Assembly (NCBI RefSeq): GCF_000283155.1
Contig: NW_004454178.1
Location: 10,466,767 to 10,530,766 of the forward strand
Length of the DNA stretch: 64,000 nt
From: Ceratotherium simum simum
Taxonomy: Eukaryota > Chordata > Mammalia > Perissodactyla > Rhinocerotidae
Direction of reading: 5' to 3'
A model generated the notes under the pieces. It saw nothing but the letters and a program-made list of their open reading frames with translations. It was not told the DNA's origin and ran no database searches. Position 1 is the stretch's first letter. Every line of letters starts with the position of its first letter. Made by a program: the position numbers and the translations under genes. Positions 30,930 through 42,960 of this stretch are shown piece after piece.

Positions 30930-31254
30930 TTTTTTTTCTAACCACGCTCTTGGTGGTTTCCTGAACAAGCCTGGCCCTGTCTTGTCTTCCTGCCTTGGCT
31001 CATACTGGTTTATTTTTTTCTTTAGATTTCTCTTCACCTTTCCTTCACTCTGTCCTGGACAAGCTCTATTTATGCTTCACACTGAGTTCAAATTTTCCTT
31101 CTCTACTTGGCAACTCAATTCTTCCCCTTTCCACAGTGTGACTGGACTCTTCCTGCCTCTGTGCTACCCGATGGTGCTCAATTCATAGAACTGATGACAT
31201 GGTGTTAAAACCAGATGTGTAGCCATCTAGTCAAAGCCAGGCCTTACAGAGGAC

Positions 31255-31350
31255 GGGAACACAGCTTCACATCTTATTTTTCTTAGTATTCCTAGTGCCT
31301 GGCCCAGCACCTGGCGCACCACAGGTACTCAATAAATGCTTGTTGAATTA
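31255..31350 (+). repeat. L2 3' end
   Basis: TAGTGCCTGGCCCAGCACCTGG, ACAGGTACTCAATAAATGCTTG and TTGAATTAATTC form a typical L2 tail. Confidence 0.8.
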
Positions 31351-32399
31351 ATTCTTGGCCCTTTGGGAAAACAGGAAAGATGAACCTTTCTAGTGAGCAA
31401 TGAAAGGTCAGCAAATTGGAGTTCTAGTTATCAGCAGTTTTGCCACCCCTTCAGTGAAGTTTTTCCCAGAAGGCATTCTGCTGTTCATTCCCTGGCGAGA
31501 GAATTTGGGGATGGCCAGCGGGAGTGCCCTGGCTGAGCTGAATCACTATGTTGGTGCCTAGGGAGCAAGGCAATCTTTGAAGAGCCCAGGTGGTAACCTT
31601 TATTTAATTGGCAGGATGGAAATCAATGACACATATGGCATTAACAATTTTAGATTCTGGATTAGTTTGCAGTGATATCTGCTGATCAAAAAAAAAATAG
31701 ATTCAAATAACGTTCAAAACATTTTTGTGTTCAGAAAAATCTCAGTGCATTTATTGTATTTCTTAATAAGAAATCAGATATTTACACTTGCATGCAGAAG
31801 ACAAAAAAGCCCCAGCAACTGCATAAACTGTTACCCAAAAGGATGTATATATTAAATAAAGCTTATAGGCTGTGAAATACGACAGATTGTCCTCCATCTT
31901 TTTTTTGCTTGTCTAAGAGATATATCTATTATACCTATTATTTCTATTTTATACTTTAAAAAATCTTAAAGGTAGACAAAATATTGATGCACATGTATCA
32001 AGAATCTGAGAAAAACTTCGCCAAATCAAAATAAAGCAATTACTTATTTTAGTAATTAACTACATCATTCAAAGGTCAGTACCGGAAACAGAAACCGCTT
32101 TAGATATTTTAAGTAGAAAGGGATTTAATACAGGAAATTAAGGTCTTGGAAGACTGTTGGGAAGGCTGGAGGAGTGGATGTCAAGGGCCACCACTGGAAC
32201 CACAGAAAGGCAGCCCAGTGACCAAGATGCCACTATGATATTGCTGCTGCTGCAGCCACACCACTGACTCCTGACACCAGAAGCTGGTGACCCAACCTTG
32301 AAATGTGTCCCTTGTCACTCACATCTCCATGACCTCTCTGAACAGGGGAAACAACAGTAATAGTAGAGCCTTAGCTGTAGAGTCAACATGACACACACA
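31351..32399. other. unclassified sequence
   Basis: No gene recognised. The stretch 32080-32350 (AAGTAGAAAGGGATTTAATAC, GCTGCTGCTGCAGCC) may be an old LTR-type repeat that I cannot assign. Confidence 0.4.
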
Positions 32400-32945
32400 C
32401 ATTAACAGTCCAACCGAACCAAGACGTCCTTCAGTAAGTGAATGGATAAATAAACTGTTAATAAATAAACTGTACCTATTCCTAAATGAAAGAAGCCAAT
32501 CGGAAAAGGCTACATACCGTATGATTTCAACTATATGACTTCTGGAAAAGACAAAATTATGGAAACAGTAAAAAGATCAGAGGTTGCCAGGACTTAGAGG
32601 GGAAAGGGTGGGATGAATAGGAGGAGCACAGAGGATTTTAGAGCAGTGAAACTACTCTGTATGATAACATAATGGAAGGTATGCATCATTATACATTTGT
32701 CCAAACCCACAGAATATACAACACCAAGAGCGAACCCTAATGTAGACTATAGACTCTGGGTAATAACGATACGTCCACGTATGTTCAATTGTTGCAAATG
32801 TACCACTCTGGTGAGTGATATTGATGATGGGGGAGGCTTGCATGTGTAGGGGATAGGGGAGATATAGGAAATCTCTGTGTATTCTGCTTACTTTTGCCGT
32901 GAACCTAAAACTGCTCTAAAAAATAAAGTATATTTTGAAAAAAGG
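32400..32945 (+). repeat. L1MA/L1MB-type 3' end
   Basis: Strong sense match to the L1M 3' UTR: ATTATACATTTGTCCAAACC, CACAGAATATACAACACCAA, AGCGAACCCTAATGTAGAC, TTGTTGCAAATGTACCACTC, GATGGGGGAGGCTTGCATG and CGTGAACCTAAAACTGCTCT, ending in AAAAAATAAAG and an A-rich tail. Truncated at the 5' end, no ORF. Confidence 0.88.
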
Positions 32946-33629
32946 CCAAACTCTGGCATTTGTGTACCTTGTTATACAAATTTAGGAAAGGAAATTATAG
33001 ATCTAGTCCAAATCTTATATGTGGAAAATTAAGAAACTGACATCCTGTGCTGTCTGAAGAACTTTTTAGCTAGAAAAATAGCTGGGGTAACACAAAAGAT
33101 CAGATTATCGAATCAGATTTTCACTACTAGGGATCTTTGCCAGAGCCAACTGTTGCTAATAATTTCAGAGACAAGCAACAAAAAGTCACAGGTGAAGCAC
33201 AGGAAAGATCTGGAACATTGAGGGTGGCTCCCCAGCTCCTTCCTTCCCTCACACACGTACACTTTGACCCTGATTACATGAGGTCTCTAACTGAGGTACT
33301 CAAGTTAAACCTCACACAGAAAAGAATATTTTGGTTATGAAATAACTCAATTTTGTACCTGAGATGGTCACCTAACATTTTCTAGGGAGTCATGCCCCAT
33401 AAATCCATAGATCCTAGGTGGGTTTACCTTAAACACCCTAAACCAGGGACATCCTGCTGAGAAGATTCCATAGATACGGACTCTTTCCCTGGGAAATATC
33501 AGTAGTATATTTACCAAGAGTTCCAGTTATTGTGTGTATATGGAGATAAGACCAAGTCACCTGCCTTTTCTCTTTTCCTGGGATTGTACCCCTCAGTAAT
33601 AGAAAGAGACTAGATAACAGGCCAGCTGC
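32946..33629. other. unclassified sequence
   Basis: No gene or repeat recognised. The minus-strand ORF at 33438-33716 is unrecognised. Confidence 0.4.
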
Positions 33630-33760
33630 TTTAAGTCTTTTCTCCCCAATATCAAACCTACAGAAATGTTGAAAGAAGAGTAAAATAAACTCATCTACAT
33701 TCCCCACGGATAACATTTTACATCATCTGTTTCTCTTTCTCTTTCTCGTGTGTGTGTATT
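33630..33760 (-). repeat. L1M fragment, first part (interrupted)
   Basis: CCTACAGAAATGTTGAAAGA..GATAACATTTTACATCATCTG..CTCGTGTGTGTGTATT matches the start of a familiar L1M block that resumes at about 34038. Confidence 0.6.
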
Positions 33761-34037
33761 TATATATCTTAGATTGGACTCCTCTAAAACAAACCCTGAG
33801 ATGAGGATTTGTGGGAAACTGATTTATTAAAAATATATTCACATAGGGAAGAAGAAAAGGAAGTTAGGGGGAGCAGGAAGAAGTTAAGTAAGGGTATGGT
33901 TTCAGGCTCTAATCCTACGTGGATTTCTTGACATCACGAAGACTTAAGTGTGGGATTCTGGAAGAAAAAATAAAGCATAGAAATAGTCAAAGAGATCCAA
34001 GGTGATCTGGGCAGAGCACCAACAATATCACAGATGG
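33761..34037. mobile_element. insertion of unclassified element into L1
   Basis: About 277 bp, from TTATATATCTTAGATTGG to AATATCACAGATGG, break the L1 block. It resembles an LTR-like repeat (CAAACCCTGAGATGAGGATT, ACTGATTTATTAAAAA) but has no clear TG..CA ends. GTGTGTGTAT just before it recurs just after it (34041-34048 region) and may be the TSD or chance in a GT-rich context. Confidence 0.4.
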
Positions 34038-34740
34038 AGTGTGTGTATGTTTGTGTCTGTGTACACATACCTCTGCACATACACTTTCACTTTTTGGTGA
34101 ACCACTTGAAAGAAAGTTGCAGGCATCTTCGACACTTCACCACTTGATACTTCAGCATTTATTTCCTAAATAACCTATATAACCAGGATACCGTTACCAC
34201 ACTCAAGAAATTTAACACTGATGTGATGTTAATCTAGTATAGAGCCCATACTCAAATCATCTCAGTAATGTCTTTTAGAACTGTTTCGTTTTTCTCTTTC
34301 TGATTCAGGACCTACTCCAGGATCATGCATTCCATTTAGTTGTCCTATCTCTTTAGACTCCCCTAATCTAGTTCTACCTGTTCTTTCTGAAGTTTATGAA
34401 ATTAGTATTTTTGAAAAGCCCAGGTTTTGTAAAACGGCCAGTAGTTTCTATTTGTCTAATTGCTTCTTCACAACTTGATACAGGTTAAATAATTTTGGAA
34501 AAATACAAATAGGTGTTTTGTTTTTCTCAGAGTAACATATCAGGAGACACGTAATGTCAGTTATCCCACTATTGCTGACATTAAATTTTGTCACTTGGTT
34601 GAGATGTCTACCTCATTATGACATCCTAAAAGTGTGATATGACTTAAGCTATCCTAGAACGTCTTGCTCCACACCATAATTCTTTCTAAACTCTCTCACT
34701 GACAATATTTTTATCCATTTCTAATTTTCCAATTGCACAG
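34038..34740 (-). repeat. L1M fragment, second part
   Basis: ACTTTTTGGTGAACCACTTG..AAAGTTGCAGGCATC, GATACTTCAGCATTTATTTCC, AATTTAACACTGATGTGATG, TGCATTCCATTTAGTTGTCC, TCTTTAGACTCCCCTAATC and ATATCAGGAGACACGTAATG run in the same order as a known L1M block. Confidence 0.7.
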
Positions 34741-35294
34741 TTTGAAGTCATCAAAAAAACAAACAAAAAACGTTTTTAATCCAAACCTACATGTTAATCC
34801 ATTCTTCTGCCAATTTTCATATTTCTTTCTTTATCTATTTCTCAGATATATTTCTTTACTCCATTATGCAAACATCATCCTAGTCTAGTCCTTACAGTTT
34901 TGTTCTATGAACTCTTAGTGCAAATGTTAGTCAACTTTCTTATCTTCTACCTTTTGTAATTCCATTCTAGATCTACTCAATAATAAAGTTAACTATTCAT
35001 AGAGGTATTTTAGTTGTTAAAATGGTAATTGTAAGAAATTGATCTGTCATATTCTTTCTCTTAAATTTAGTTGATATTAAAATTATTTTTCAAATAAAAC
35101 TAAAAATTTATTTATGAGATTTAGTGTTATTCATCAATTTTACCCACCACCTCCAAGTAAAATTTTAATTGACTACTGATCAAAACAGACAAAACTATCA
35201 TATATTGTTTAAATTTGATCAGTGCTCTACCTTATTTCGACTCTTTACTATCTCCTGGAATTTTTTTATCTTCATCTAAATTATCCTTAGACTC
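34741..35294. other. unclassified AT-rich sequence
   Basis: No gene; possibly continuing L1M sequence too diverged to place. Confidence 0.35.
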
Positions 35295-35768
35295 TGGATT
35301 AGTTTACTAAGGCTGCTGTAGCAAAGTACTACCAACTGGATGGCTTAGCAAACAGAAACTTATTATCCTGCAGGTCGAGAGGCTAGAAGTCCAAGATCAG
35401 CGTCTCAGCAGGGTGAGTTCCATCTGAGGCTGCGAGGGAGAATCTGTTCCAGCCTCTCCTCTACCTTCCAGTGGTTGGCTGGCAATCTTTGGTAATCTTT
35501 GGCTTGTAGAAACATCACCCCATCTCTTCACCACATATTTCCATCTTCACATGGTGTTCTTGCTGTGTGTCTGTGTCCAAATTTCTCCTTTTTTATAAGG
35601 ACATTAGTCATATTGAATTAGGGCCCACCCTAATCCAGTATGACCTCATCTTAACTTAAGCAATTAGACCTGCGACAACCCTATTTCCAAGCAAGGTCAC
35701 ATTCTGAGGCACTGCGGGGTTAAGACTTCAATATATGAGTTCTGGGGAGCATAAGTCAGTCCATAACA
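35295..35768 (-). mobile_element. solo MLT1 (MaLR) LTR, reverse orientation
   Basis: TGGATTAGTTTACTAAGGCT, AGGCTAGAAGTCCAAGATCA, TTTATAAGGACATTAGTCAT, ATTGAATTAGGGCCCACCC, ATGACCTCATCTTAACTTAA and the terminal AGTCAGTCCATAACA. The flanking pentamers GACTC (35290-35294) and AACCC (35769-35773) match at only three of five positions. No coding capacity. Confidence 0.88.
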
Positions 35769-37659
35769 AACCCTTATATAAATTCCTGTATTGTCAGGAG
35801 CGTATCCTGTATGCTAAGATATGAGTTATTACTTTATAATTATTTGATCTAGTCAAAGTATGATTTATAATGTCTTGCCTGAAGCCTTTCTTACTTAATC
35901 CTACCTATTTTCATTTAAAATATTCCATTAAAATTTTCTTTATACTTACGTACTACCTGCTATAGGAAAATGGGATCCTTATTAATGTCTATAGACACCA
36001 ATTGTGCTTATGTACTAATCGAGTGTCACTCATTTTCAAGTGAAAAGAACCCATTTCACATAATCACAGGTGGGGCTGGATCCAGGGCTGAAAATGATGG
36101 CATCAGAGTATTGTCTCTCCCTCTTTCTTGCATCTAATTTCTCCCTGCTTTGACTATATTTTCAGACTGAATTTTCCCCCATAGTAGCCATTTTGACATG
36201 GCCTGATCCATATTGATATCCTACTTGCCAAGCAATCCAACTGGAAATAAGATTCATATTCATTTCCAAAAGAGCTCTTGCGGACTTCTAGTTTTTATCT
36301 CATTGGCCAAAGGTGAGTCGCATGATCATACCTGAACCAATCACTATAGCTATCTCATTGGTCATGCTCTGGAGCTGCAGGCAAAATGCTAAGTGAGAAT
36401 GAATTTTACCCAAAGGAAACCCAGGATTTTTTTCTTTTTCCCACAAGAAAATAACGAATGCTGATGGTAGAAAGCAAAGAAACAAAAACAAAACAACTCA
36501 CTACATGTTCACTATAGCTTATGTTTATAATTCTCTTATATTTTGATTGACACCTTCAACAAATGAAAACATGTACATTTACATGAATATATTTGATTTT
36601 CATAATTTCTGCAACAACTGTGGTACTACAGAAAATGAAGTGGATGCAACTCTCCAAATCTCGATTAAGAGAGTTTTCAGGAACATGCCTCTCTAGGGGA
36701 TAGTGCATCATGCTTTAATCTTGTAGGGATAACATATGGGTTAATCAGCCCTTTGAATATAAAAAGTACAATATAAATGTATCCTTTAATTATGCTTCTG
36801 AAAATAATATCTGTTTTTCCTATCTATTAGGAATAACATCAGGTAACAGAGGTAAAATGTAATGAAAGAGACCAAAATTAATCACGCTGGGACCAAATAA
36901 AAGATGGAAGCAAAATAACTAGACAGAGACTCTTTCTTCTTGGATACAAACCCAAATCCAAACATGAGTTCAACTTGCTAAAAAATAAATCACGTCCATT
37001 TTCTTCAGAAGCTTCTTTATGTATTGCAAAAAATGACCTTTAAACTACCTTGAGAGATAGCAGCTGACTAGAAAATTACAGTTATTAGCAGGATAACCAG
37101 AGATTAGAGTATTTAGAGTATTGTAAAAAAAAAAAAATACTAAGAGACAGATGTTAACAATTTGCAACCTAAAAGACAGCTACAATAAAACCCTATATTG
37201 TAGCGTTTCTAAAGGATGATTGGAGGATTCGTGATAACATACTGCACCTAGAAATCTGAATGTGGATAAGTGAAATTACTTTTTTTTGAGAAATTTATCA
37301 TAAAGGTTTGATTTGTAAAAACCATGGAAAATCACTAATTATATTTATCAAGTATTCACCTCTGCCCCCAAGATTTTTAAGTGTACTGTTTTCCTTTATT
37401 ATAAATAACTAAAATACACACTTACATTTTTTGAAAGACATTCCTAAAATATAGGCTACATAATGATTATAGTCTGTTCACTGTTAACCCTTTGGTAGAA
37501 GGACAACATGAACCTACACTGAGTGTTAGGAATCATGAATTACGGACATCACTATAAATTTCCACTTGATCCTGGGCCAATCATTCAATAACCATTTTTC
37601 TTTTCTTCTCAGAGGGAAGCTCTAGCAAAGTTCTTTTTGGTCAAAAGTGGAAGGAAAAC
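35769..37659. other. unclassified AT-rich sequence
   Basis: No gene or confident repeat across about 1.9 kb. A poly-A run lies at 37125-37137. Confidence 0.4.
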
Positions 37660-37715
37660 ACGAGCTCTGGCACCAGCTGCACTTGAATCTCAACCAAACT
37701 CTGCCACTGAAGTCT
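37660..37715 (+). repeat. outer MIR, 5' part
   Basis: GAGCTCTGGCACCAGCTGCA..CAACCAAACTCTGCCACTGA is the first third of a MIR. It stops abruptly and appears to continue at about 37985 after a second MIR. Confidence 0.6.
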
Positions 37716-37729
37716 GCAGAGGCCATGTA

Positions 37730-37972
37730 AGGTGATGCATAAGCTCTAGGACTCTAGCGTCCATGCAGGCTTGGGTTCAAGTCCTGGCTCCGACTTTTGC
37801 CTGCTCTGTGACCTTGCCCTAACTACTTAACTTTCTATGCCAGGATTTCCTCATACCTCAAATGGAGATGATAATACCTGCCACTGGACTTATGAGAAAC
37901 GAAAGGTTCAATATTTATAAAAGGCTTGAAACATTGCCCAGGGCAGGATTTGCTGTTATCTACTATTTGAAA
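37730..37972 (+). repeat. MIR SINE, apparently nested in another MIR
   Basis: Complete core: AGGCTTGGGTTCAAGTCCTG, GCTCTGTGACCTTGCCCTAA, TATGCCAGGATTTCCTCATA, AATGGAGATGATAATACCTG and ATTGCCCAGGGCAGGATTTG. Confidence 0.8.
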
Positions 37973-37974
37973 GC

Positions 37975-38095
37975 TCTTAGATAACCAAGCCCCAGTTACC
38001 TCTTTCGTAAAATAGAGTCGGGACAATGTAGTGAGACATAGTTTATAAAATCCCTAAATGCTTTACCCATAGTAGCCACTCACTGAATGTTAGCT
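37975..38095 (+). repeat. outer MIR, 3' part
   Basis: CCCCAGTTACCTCTTTCGTA..AAATAGAGTCGGGACAATG, CCCTAAATGCTTTACCCATA and CACTCACTGAATGTTAGCTG continue the MIR order from the fragment at 37660. Confidence 0.6.
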
Positions 38096-38464
38096 GCTTT
38101 CCAACTGATGAGAATTTTCCATGATGACAGCTGCACATAGGGACAGGAGATATTTTGTAAAAGGGCCTGGTGGTCTCCCTTGATGACAACCTCAAGTTTT
38201 AGTGATATCTCTAGAACATTTTATTTCCACCAGTGTCATCATATACTTTTAATGTTTATTATAGATTCGTATCAATTCAGTAAACATTTAGTAACTTATT
38301 TTATGTGTGACTGTCACGTGTTGAATTGGGAGACAGATATAAAGAAAAACAATTTACTTGACATTTCTGCTGGGACTTATGTTTTGCCCCCATCCAATCT
38401 GTTTAATCCTCATATATTCCTTGTTTTAGTCAATGGCACCACCATCCTCCTGGTTCTCTAGGAC
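38096..38464. other. unclassified sequence
   Basis: Nothing recognised; the 93-codon ORF at 38180-38461 is unconvincing. Confidence 0.4.
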
Positions 38465-39180
38465 CTTTTCCTCCCTCTCCATTGCCCTCCATATGCAACC
38501 AATAGCCAAGCCTTATCAAGTCTCCATGTAGGTAAGGCCTCTGCCCCCATTGCCTCTATCTCAATCTTGGACCTCATCATCCTTTGCTTATACCCTTGAG
38601 GCAGCCCGATAGAACCCCCAAACACACACTCAGCCTCCTCATCTTTTGTCCACCCCTTATGTGGGTCCAGATTAATGACAGGATACTGTCCAGATTCCTC
38701 AGAATGACATGGATTTCCAAGCCACCATTCCAATAGTTTCTTACTGTTTCTCTTTATGTAGGCCCCTGAAATGGCCTTCCTGCTCTTCCCATTCATGCTT
38801 TTACCCATGCTGTTTTCCTTACTTGGGGGAAGGTACATACCCACACATCCAAATGCTACTCATCCTTGGTGGCCAATTTCAAAGCCTGTCCTGTTCCATG
38901 AAATCTTCTCTGGTTGTCCTCCTCTGTCTCTGTCCACTCTCTCCCTCACTGATGAAATCATCTCCATCTTCTCGGAACTCTCATAACATTTCATCTTTAC
39001 CTCTCTTATGTCACTGATGTTTACCTTGTGTTATATTAATTTTCCGCCTATCTTTTATTCTCTACACTGCAAATTCTTAGAGAATAAAATATAGTCTGAT
39101 TTATCTTAATAGCTCCACAATGCCTAACACAGTGAATATGGACACTCAAAAATGTTTATTTAATGATTCAAGAAATAGAT
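38465..39180 (+). repeat. L2-type LINE 3' half
   Basis: CAATCTTGGACCTCATCATC, GAAATGGCCTTCCTGCTCTT, TTTTACCCATGCTGTTTTCC, ACTCATCCTTGGTGGCCAAT, ATGAAATCTTCTCTGGTTGT and CAATGCCTAACACAGTGAAT follow the L2 3' half in order over about 700 bp. ORFs at 38458-38844 (minus) and 38709-39017 (plus) are repeat sequence. Confidence 0.75.
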
Positions 39181-39247
39181 TAAAAAAAAAAAAAAGAGTC
39201 ATGGCATTTACCCTTTAGGAGCTCAGCAACTAGTGGAGACTATATAT

Positions 39248-39283
39248 CTAGCTAGCTAGCTAGCTATCATCTATCTATCTGTT

Positions 39284-39322
<39 letters not shown>
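39248..39322. repeat. compound microsatellite (CTAG)n(ATCT)n(AC)n
   Basis: GCTA/CTAG units (39248-39265), ATCT units (39267-39281), then about 18 AC units (39286-39322). The first part is self-complementary (CTAG). Confidence 0.93.
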
Positions 39323-39327
<5 letters not shown>

Positions 39328-40953
39328 AACTGTGGTGCAAGTCTGACTCTGAAAAGGCAAAAAAAAAGTACAAACATCATGTTCAGCAAACCTAAGCAGA
39401 AGGATACTTTACTCTCCCTGGGAAACTTGAGGGTGGTGGGGCCTCTTAGAGGAGGGAGAATTTTAGTGGAACTTTGAAGGCACAATACAAAACATAAGCA
39501 GGTTGGAAACAAAGATACTTTAGACTGAGCCAACAATTTGAGCCAAGACCTGGAGGCAGGCAAGGGCAGGGCCATATTCAGGAAAGTGTCCAGACTGGTC
39601 TCACTGGATGTGTCATCCACGAACTTATCTAAGTCTTATGATCAGGGAGGCTTACAGGTGTATTCCCTCAGGATGGGTTTTTCTCCTCAATATAGTCTAA
39701 GCTGACTTAAAATGATAGAATCATTTTCTTAACGTTAAGTGGGGGCAACTCTATTATTGAATACCACATTTTTTTGTGAACTGTAGACCTCTCCTTTTAC
39801 TGAACATAATTGATAGTTACTAAAAATTGTGGGAAGAGATGTGATCATTCGATATTTTTATTACTCATCATTTTGTTTCATGATAGCAGAGTGAGCTGCA
39901 AATCAAACTTAATATGTCTCAGTATATTTTTTAGTGGTACGCCAAATTTAATTTTGAAAGAGCTAATTCATTTAAGTGTTATGATAGAGCATATAGATTG
40001 ACAAGCATGAAAAGTTGAGCGGTGAAATGCCCTGCTCATAAAAATGGTGCTTAATAAATATTGGCTAAGTTGAACTGGTACAGCAGCCACAAATGGCATT
40101 GTCTACATACTATTTCCCTTCTTACCCATCCATTATGGCTGCAGTGGCGCCCCATGTTTCAAGGTGACATATACACGTATTCTTGGCTTTCAGTTCCTTG
40201 AAACATTCCAATATTTTAAAATAAATGAATTCCTCCTTTTTCATTTAACCTTTTTTTCAATTTTGTTTTGATCTTTTTTCTACGCAAAGAATTGGAACAA
40301 GTATAATTCATCACAGCTTTCTTCTTTATATATGATTATTCTGAGATTTAAAAAGAGTTTTTATATACCATTTAAAAAAACTAAATTGAAGTTTCACTTA
40401 TAGTAATAATTTCCAAGTTGTAGCAGGCTTCAAAGACTCTATATATCCTATCTATTGGTTGAAGACTATTATTTTATAAACAAAGTATTAGAAGGTGAAG
40501 AATTTTTCCCCAGAGAATAGAAGGGCTACTCAAATGGCTATGCCCTTTCAAGCTTAGCTGATTGCATCAGGCATTCCTGAATTTTTATCTAGGAATAAAA
40601 CACTAGTCTTTAGTATCTTAACTCCCCTGTGGGGCAAAAAGATGTCTACAATATGGTTGTCTTCCAACATTTCTCTTTTACCCTGGGTACTCTCTCCTCC
40701 TACACAACCAAACTTCATGGCTGGTATGGAATCTGATTACATCAATGAATCATTTTACAGGATTTCTGAACTTGGTATCCGCAAGTTGAAAGAAATTTCT
40801 CTAGTGGCAGGAGCCATAAGACATAAAACTCAGATGCTATGTGCTGCCATATTCCCTAAAAAACTGGAGAAACATTGTAAGAGAGGACCAACTTGACATC
40901 TAAGGTAATCAGAAACAAGAGATGGAAACAGATGGCCTTAAAACACCAGGTCA
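39323..40953. other. mostly unclassified sequence
   Basis: No gene. A MIR/L2 tail scrap (GGTGCTTAATAAATATTGGC) lies near 40047-40066. The 117-codon minus ORF at 39267-39620 begins upstream of and runs into the AC repeat and is rejected. Confidence 0.4.
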
Positions 40954-41168
40954 GGGCCGGCCCTGTGGCTTGGCGGTTGAGTGCGTGCGCTCCGCTGCTG
41001 GCGGCCGGGGTTCGGATCCTGGGCGCGCACCAACGCGCTGCTTCTCCCGCCATGCTGGGGCCGCGTCCCACATACAGCAACTAGAAGAATGTGCAACTAT
41101 GACATACAGCTATCTACTGGGGCTTTGGGGGAATAAATAAATAAAATTAAAAAAAAAAAAACAAAAAA
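40954..41168 (+). mobile_element. ERE1-type SINE with perfect 14-bp TSD
   Basis: Head GGGCCGGCCCTGTGGCTTGG, GGGGTTCGGATCCTGGGCGC (B-box-like), CCCGCCATGCTGGGGCCGCG, CACATACAGCAACTAGAAG and ACTGGGGCTTTGGGGGAATA, then an A-rich tail. AAAACACCAGGTCA at 40940-40953 is repeated exactly at 41169-41182. This is the young ERE1-like form; the exact TSD and CpG-rich head point to recent insertion. Confidence 0.97.
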
Positions 41169-41182
41169 AAAACACCAGGTCA

Positions 41183-42879
41183 CAGTTGATCCTGGGTCTA
41201 GCTACGTCTTTGTCTTTCCACTTTGGATTCTCCTGGTCAATATATTCACCTTTCTGCTTGAACATGTTGGAAGGGTGCCTTTGTCATTTATGACCAAACT
41301 TCTCTAAGCTCTCTGACTCACCCTGGGAGTCAGGAAGCTGGAGCTAGACATAAGCATAGGGAAGGAGTGGCCTAGAGCCTTGGGATATTGAGCAAATGAC
41401 AAATGGTGGCAGTGCTTAAGCTCAAAAGAGGCAGACCAAAAGCAAATTACCTGACCTGAAGCAAAGGGTCTAGAATGGCCATCAGATTTGGCTAATCAGA
41501 AGGCAGACACTAGGATAGAGTCCCCTGTGGGAAGGAGGGATCTATTCTCAAGTGCCTATGGCTTCATCCATGGGTGGGAAGGGAACTTGAGGATCCCGAG
41601 CCAGTTCTGATGTTTAATGACTGACTCAAACACAGGACTTTCCCTAGAGCAGTACACAAAAGGGGAGGAGTGGGAAACCAAATGTAGGTTATGGTTTGGG
41701 GAATAATACAATAGAAAAGAGCAACAGGTCCTTCTTCCTCTCATACTTGGGAAATGAATCAACATCACCCACATTCAGTAGATCCATGTGGCCGTGAACA
41801 TTGTTAACAAATATGTAACTAAGAGAGCCAAGTAAAGCTCCATGACCTTTCAGTGATGTGACTGGCATTCCTTTAGAGCACTGGTATTTCAGAATATATT
41901 TACATGAAAGAGAATTCGGACAAGAACATCCCAGACCAGAATATCGAAATCATATAATCTGAAGTAGGCTTTTGGCCCGAATTCTTCTCTGAGGAGTCCA
42001 AATAGCAGTAATTGTAGGGTTCTAGGGTCAAAATGGATGCTTGGTTTTTGATGTTGGCTACAAAGCAGGTAAACTTATCCGAGGGCAGAGTTAGATGCTT
42101 TATATGTTTGAAGAAAATAAAAGCTACCCCATTACATAATTGACCGACATGGAATTATGAAACACCTTAAGATTTAGGTCAGTATAAACTGCCAGAAACC
42201 TCTCTCCTAAAATTCCCATCTTACCTTAAGGGATGAGGCAATACAAAGTTTTTCGAATGACATGCCTTAACTTTCCAAATTAGTTTGCTGCAAGTCTATA
42301 AATCAAGACTATTTTTCATTCTTTACTCTGGTGGGCACCCCTCTGCCTGGCTACATCCTGGGGTGGAAGACCTTTCTTCCTCCCCAGATGTGTTTGGAAT
42401 GCAGTAATTCTCTCACTCTTCTCTATCACTAATTGCCTTGTCTCTTAAAGCAGGCAATTGCAAGTTGAGCGCACGAGAGGATGTGACTATGAGGCCTTAT
42501 TAAATCAGGGCCAGTCAGGTTAGAAGCTGTGGCATAACTTACGTCTACATTTCTGACCCTGAACTTACTTACCCAGATTCCTGACCCTGAACTTGCTTTA
42601 GGGTCCATTGCATTAATGATGGCTGTATGAAAATTTTAAAAAAAAGGAAACAAGAATCTTTTAAATATTTAACCCAAAAAACTGTTTGGGGACTTGACTA
42701 GGTTTGCCTGGTTAGGTTTGTGTTTGGATGGTAAAGCATTTAACGTGTCTACTTTCTCCAGTCACCCCATTGCTTTCTTGTCAAGAGAACATCACTTTCC
42801 CACAATCCTTAGAGTCTTCCTTCCCAGAATATAATGAGGTTAGGAACATGCTAATTTAAAATAAGTGGTAATTTAAATT
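41183..42879. other. unclassified sequence
   Basis: About 1.7 kb with no gene or repeat I can name. One short direct duplication, TGACCCTGAACTTRCTT (about 42555-42600), occurs twice. Confidence 0.4.
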
Positions 42880-42960
42880 ACTTACCATTTGTATATGGTT
42901 AGCACTCAAAGTGTTATGCATGCATTACTCACAGCCACCCTGTGAGGTAAGAATTAGCTT
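42880..42960 (-). repeat. MIR fragment
   Basis: AGCACTCAAAGTGTTATGCA..ACTCACAGCCACCCTGTGAGG resembles the middle of a reverse MIR. Confidence 0.5.

Noticed and set aside
30766..31188. 140-codon plus-strand ORF
   Set aside because: The first part is LTR-like repeat sequence, and the remainder has no recognisable domain.
38458..38844. 128-codon minus-strand ORF
   Set aside because: Antisense to an L2-type LINE 3' half.
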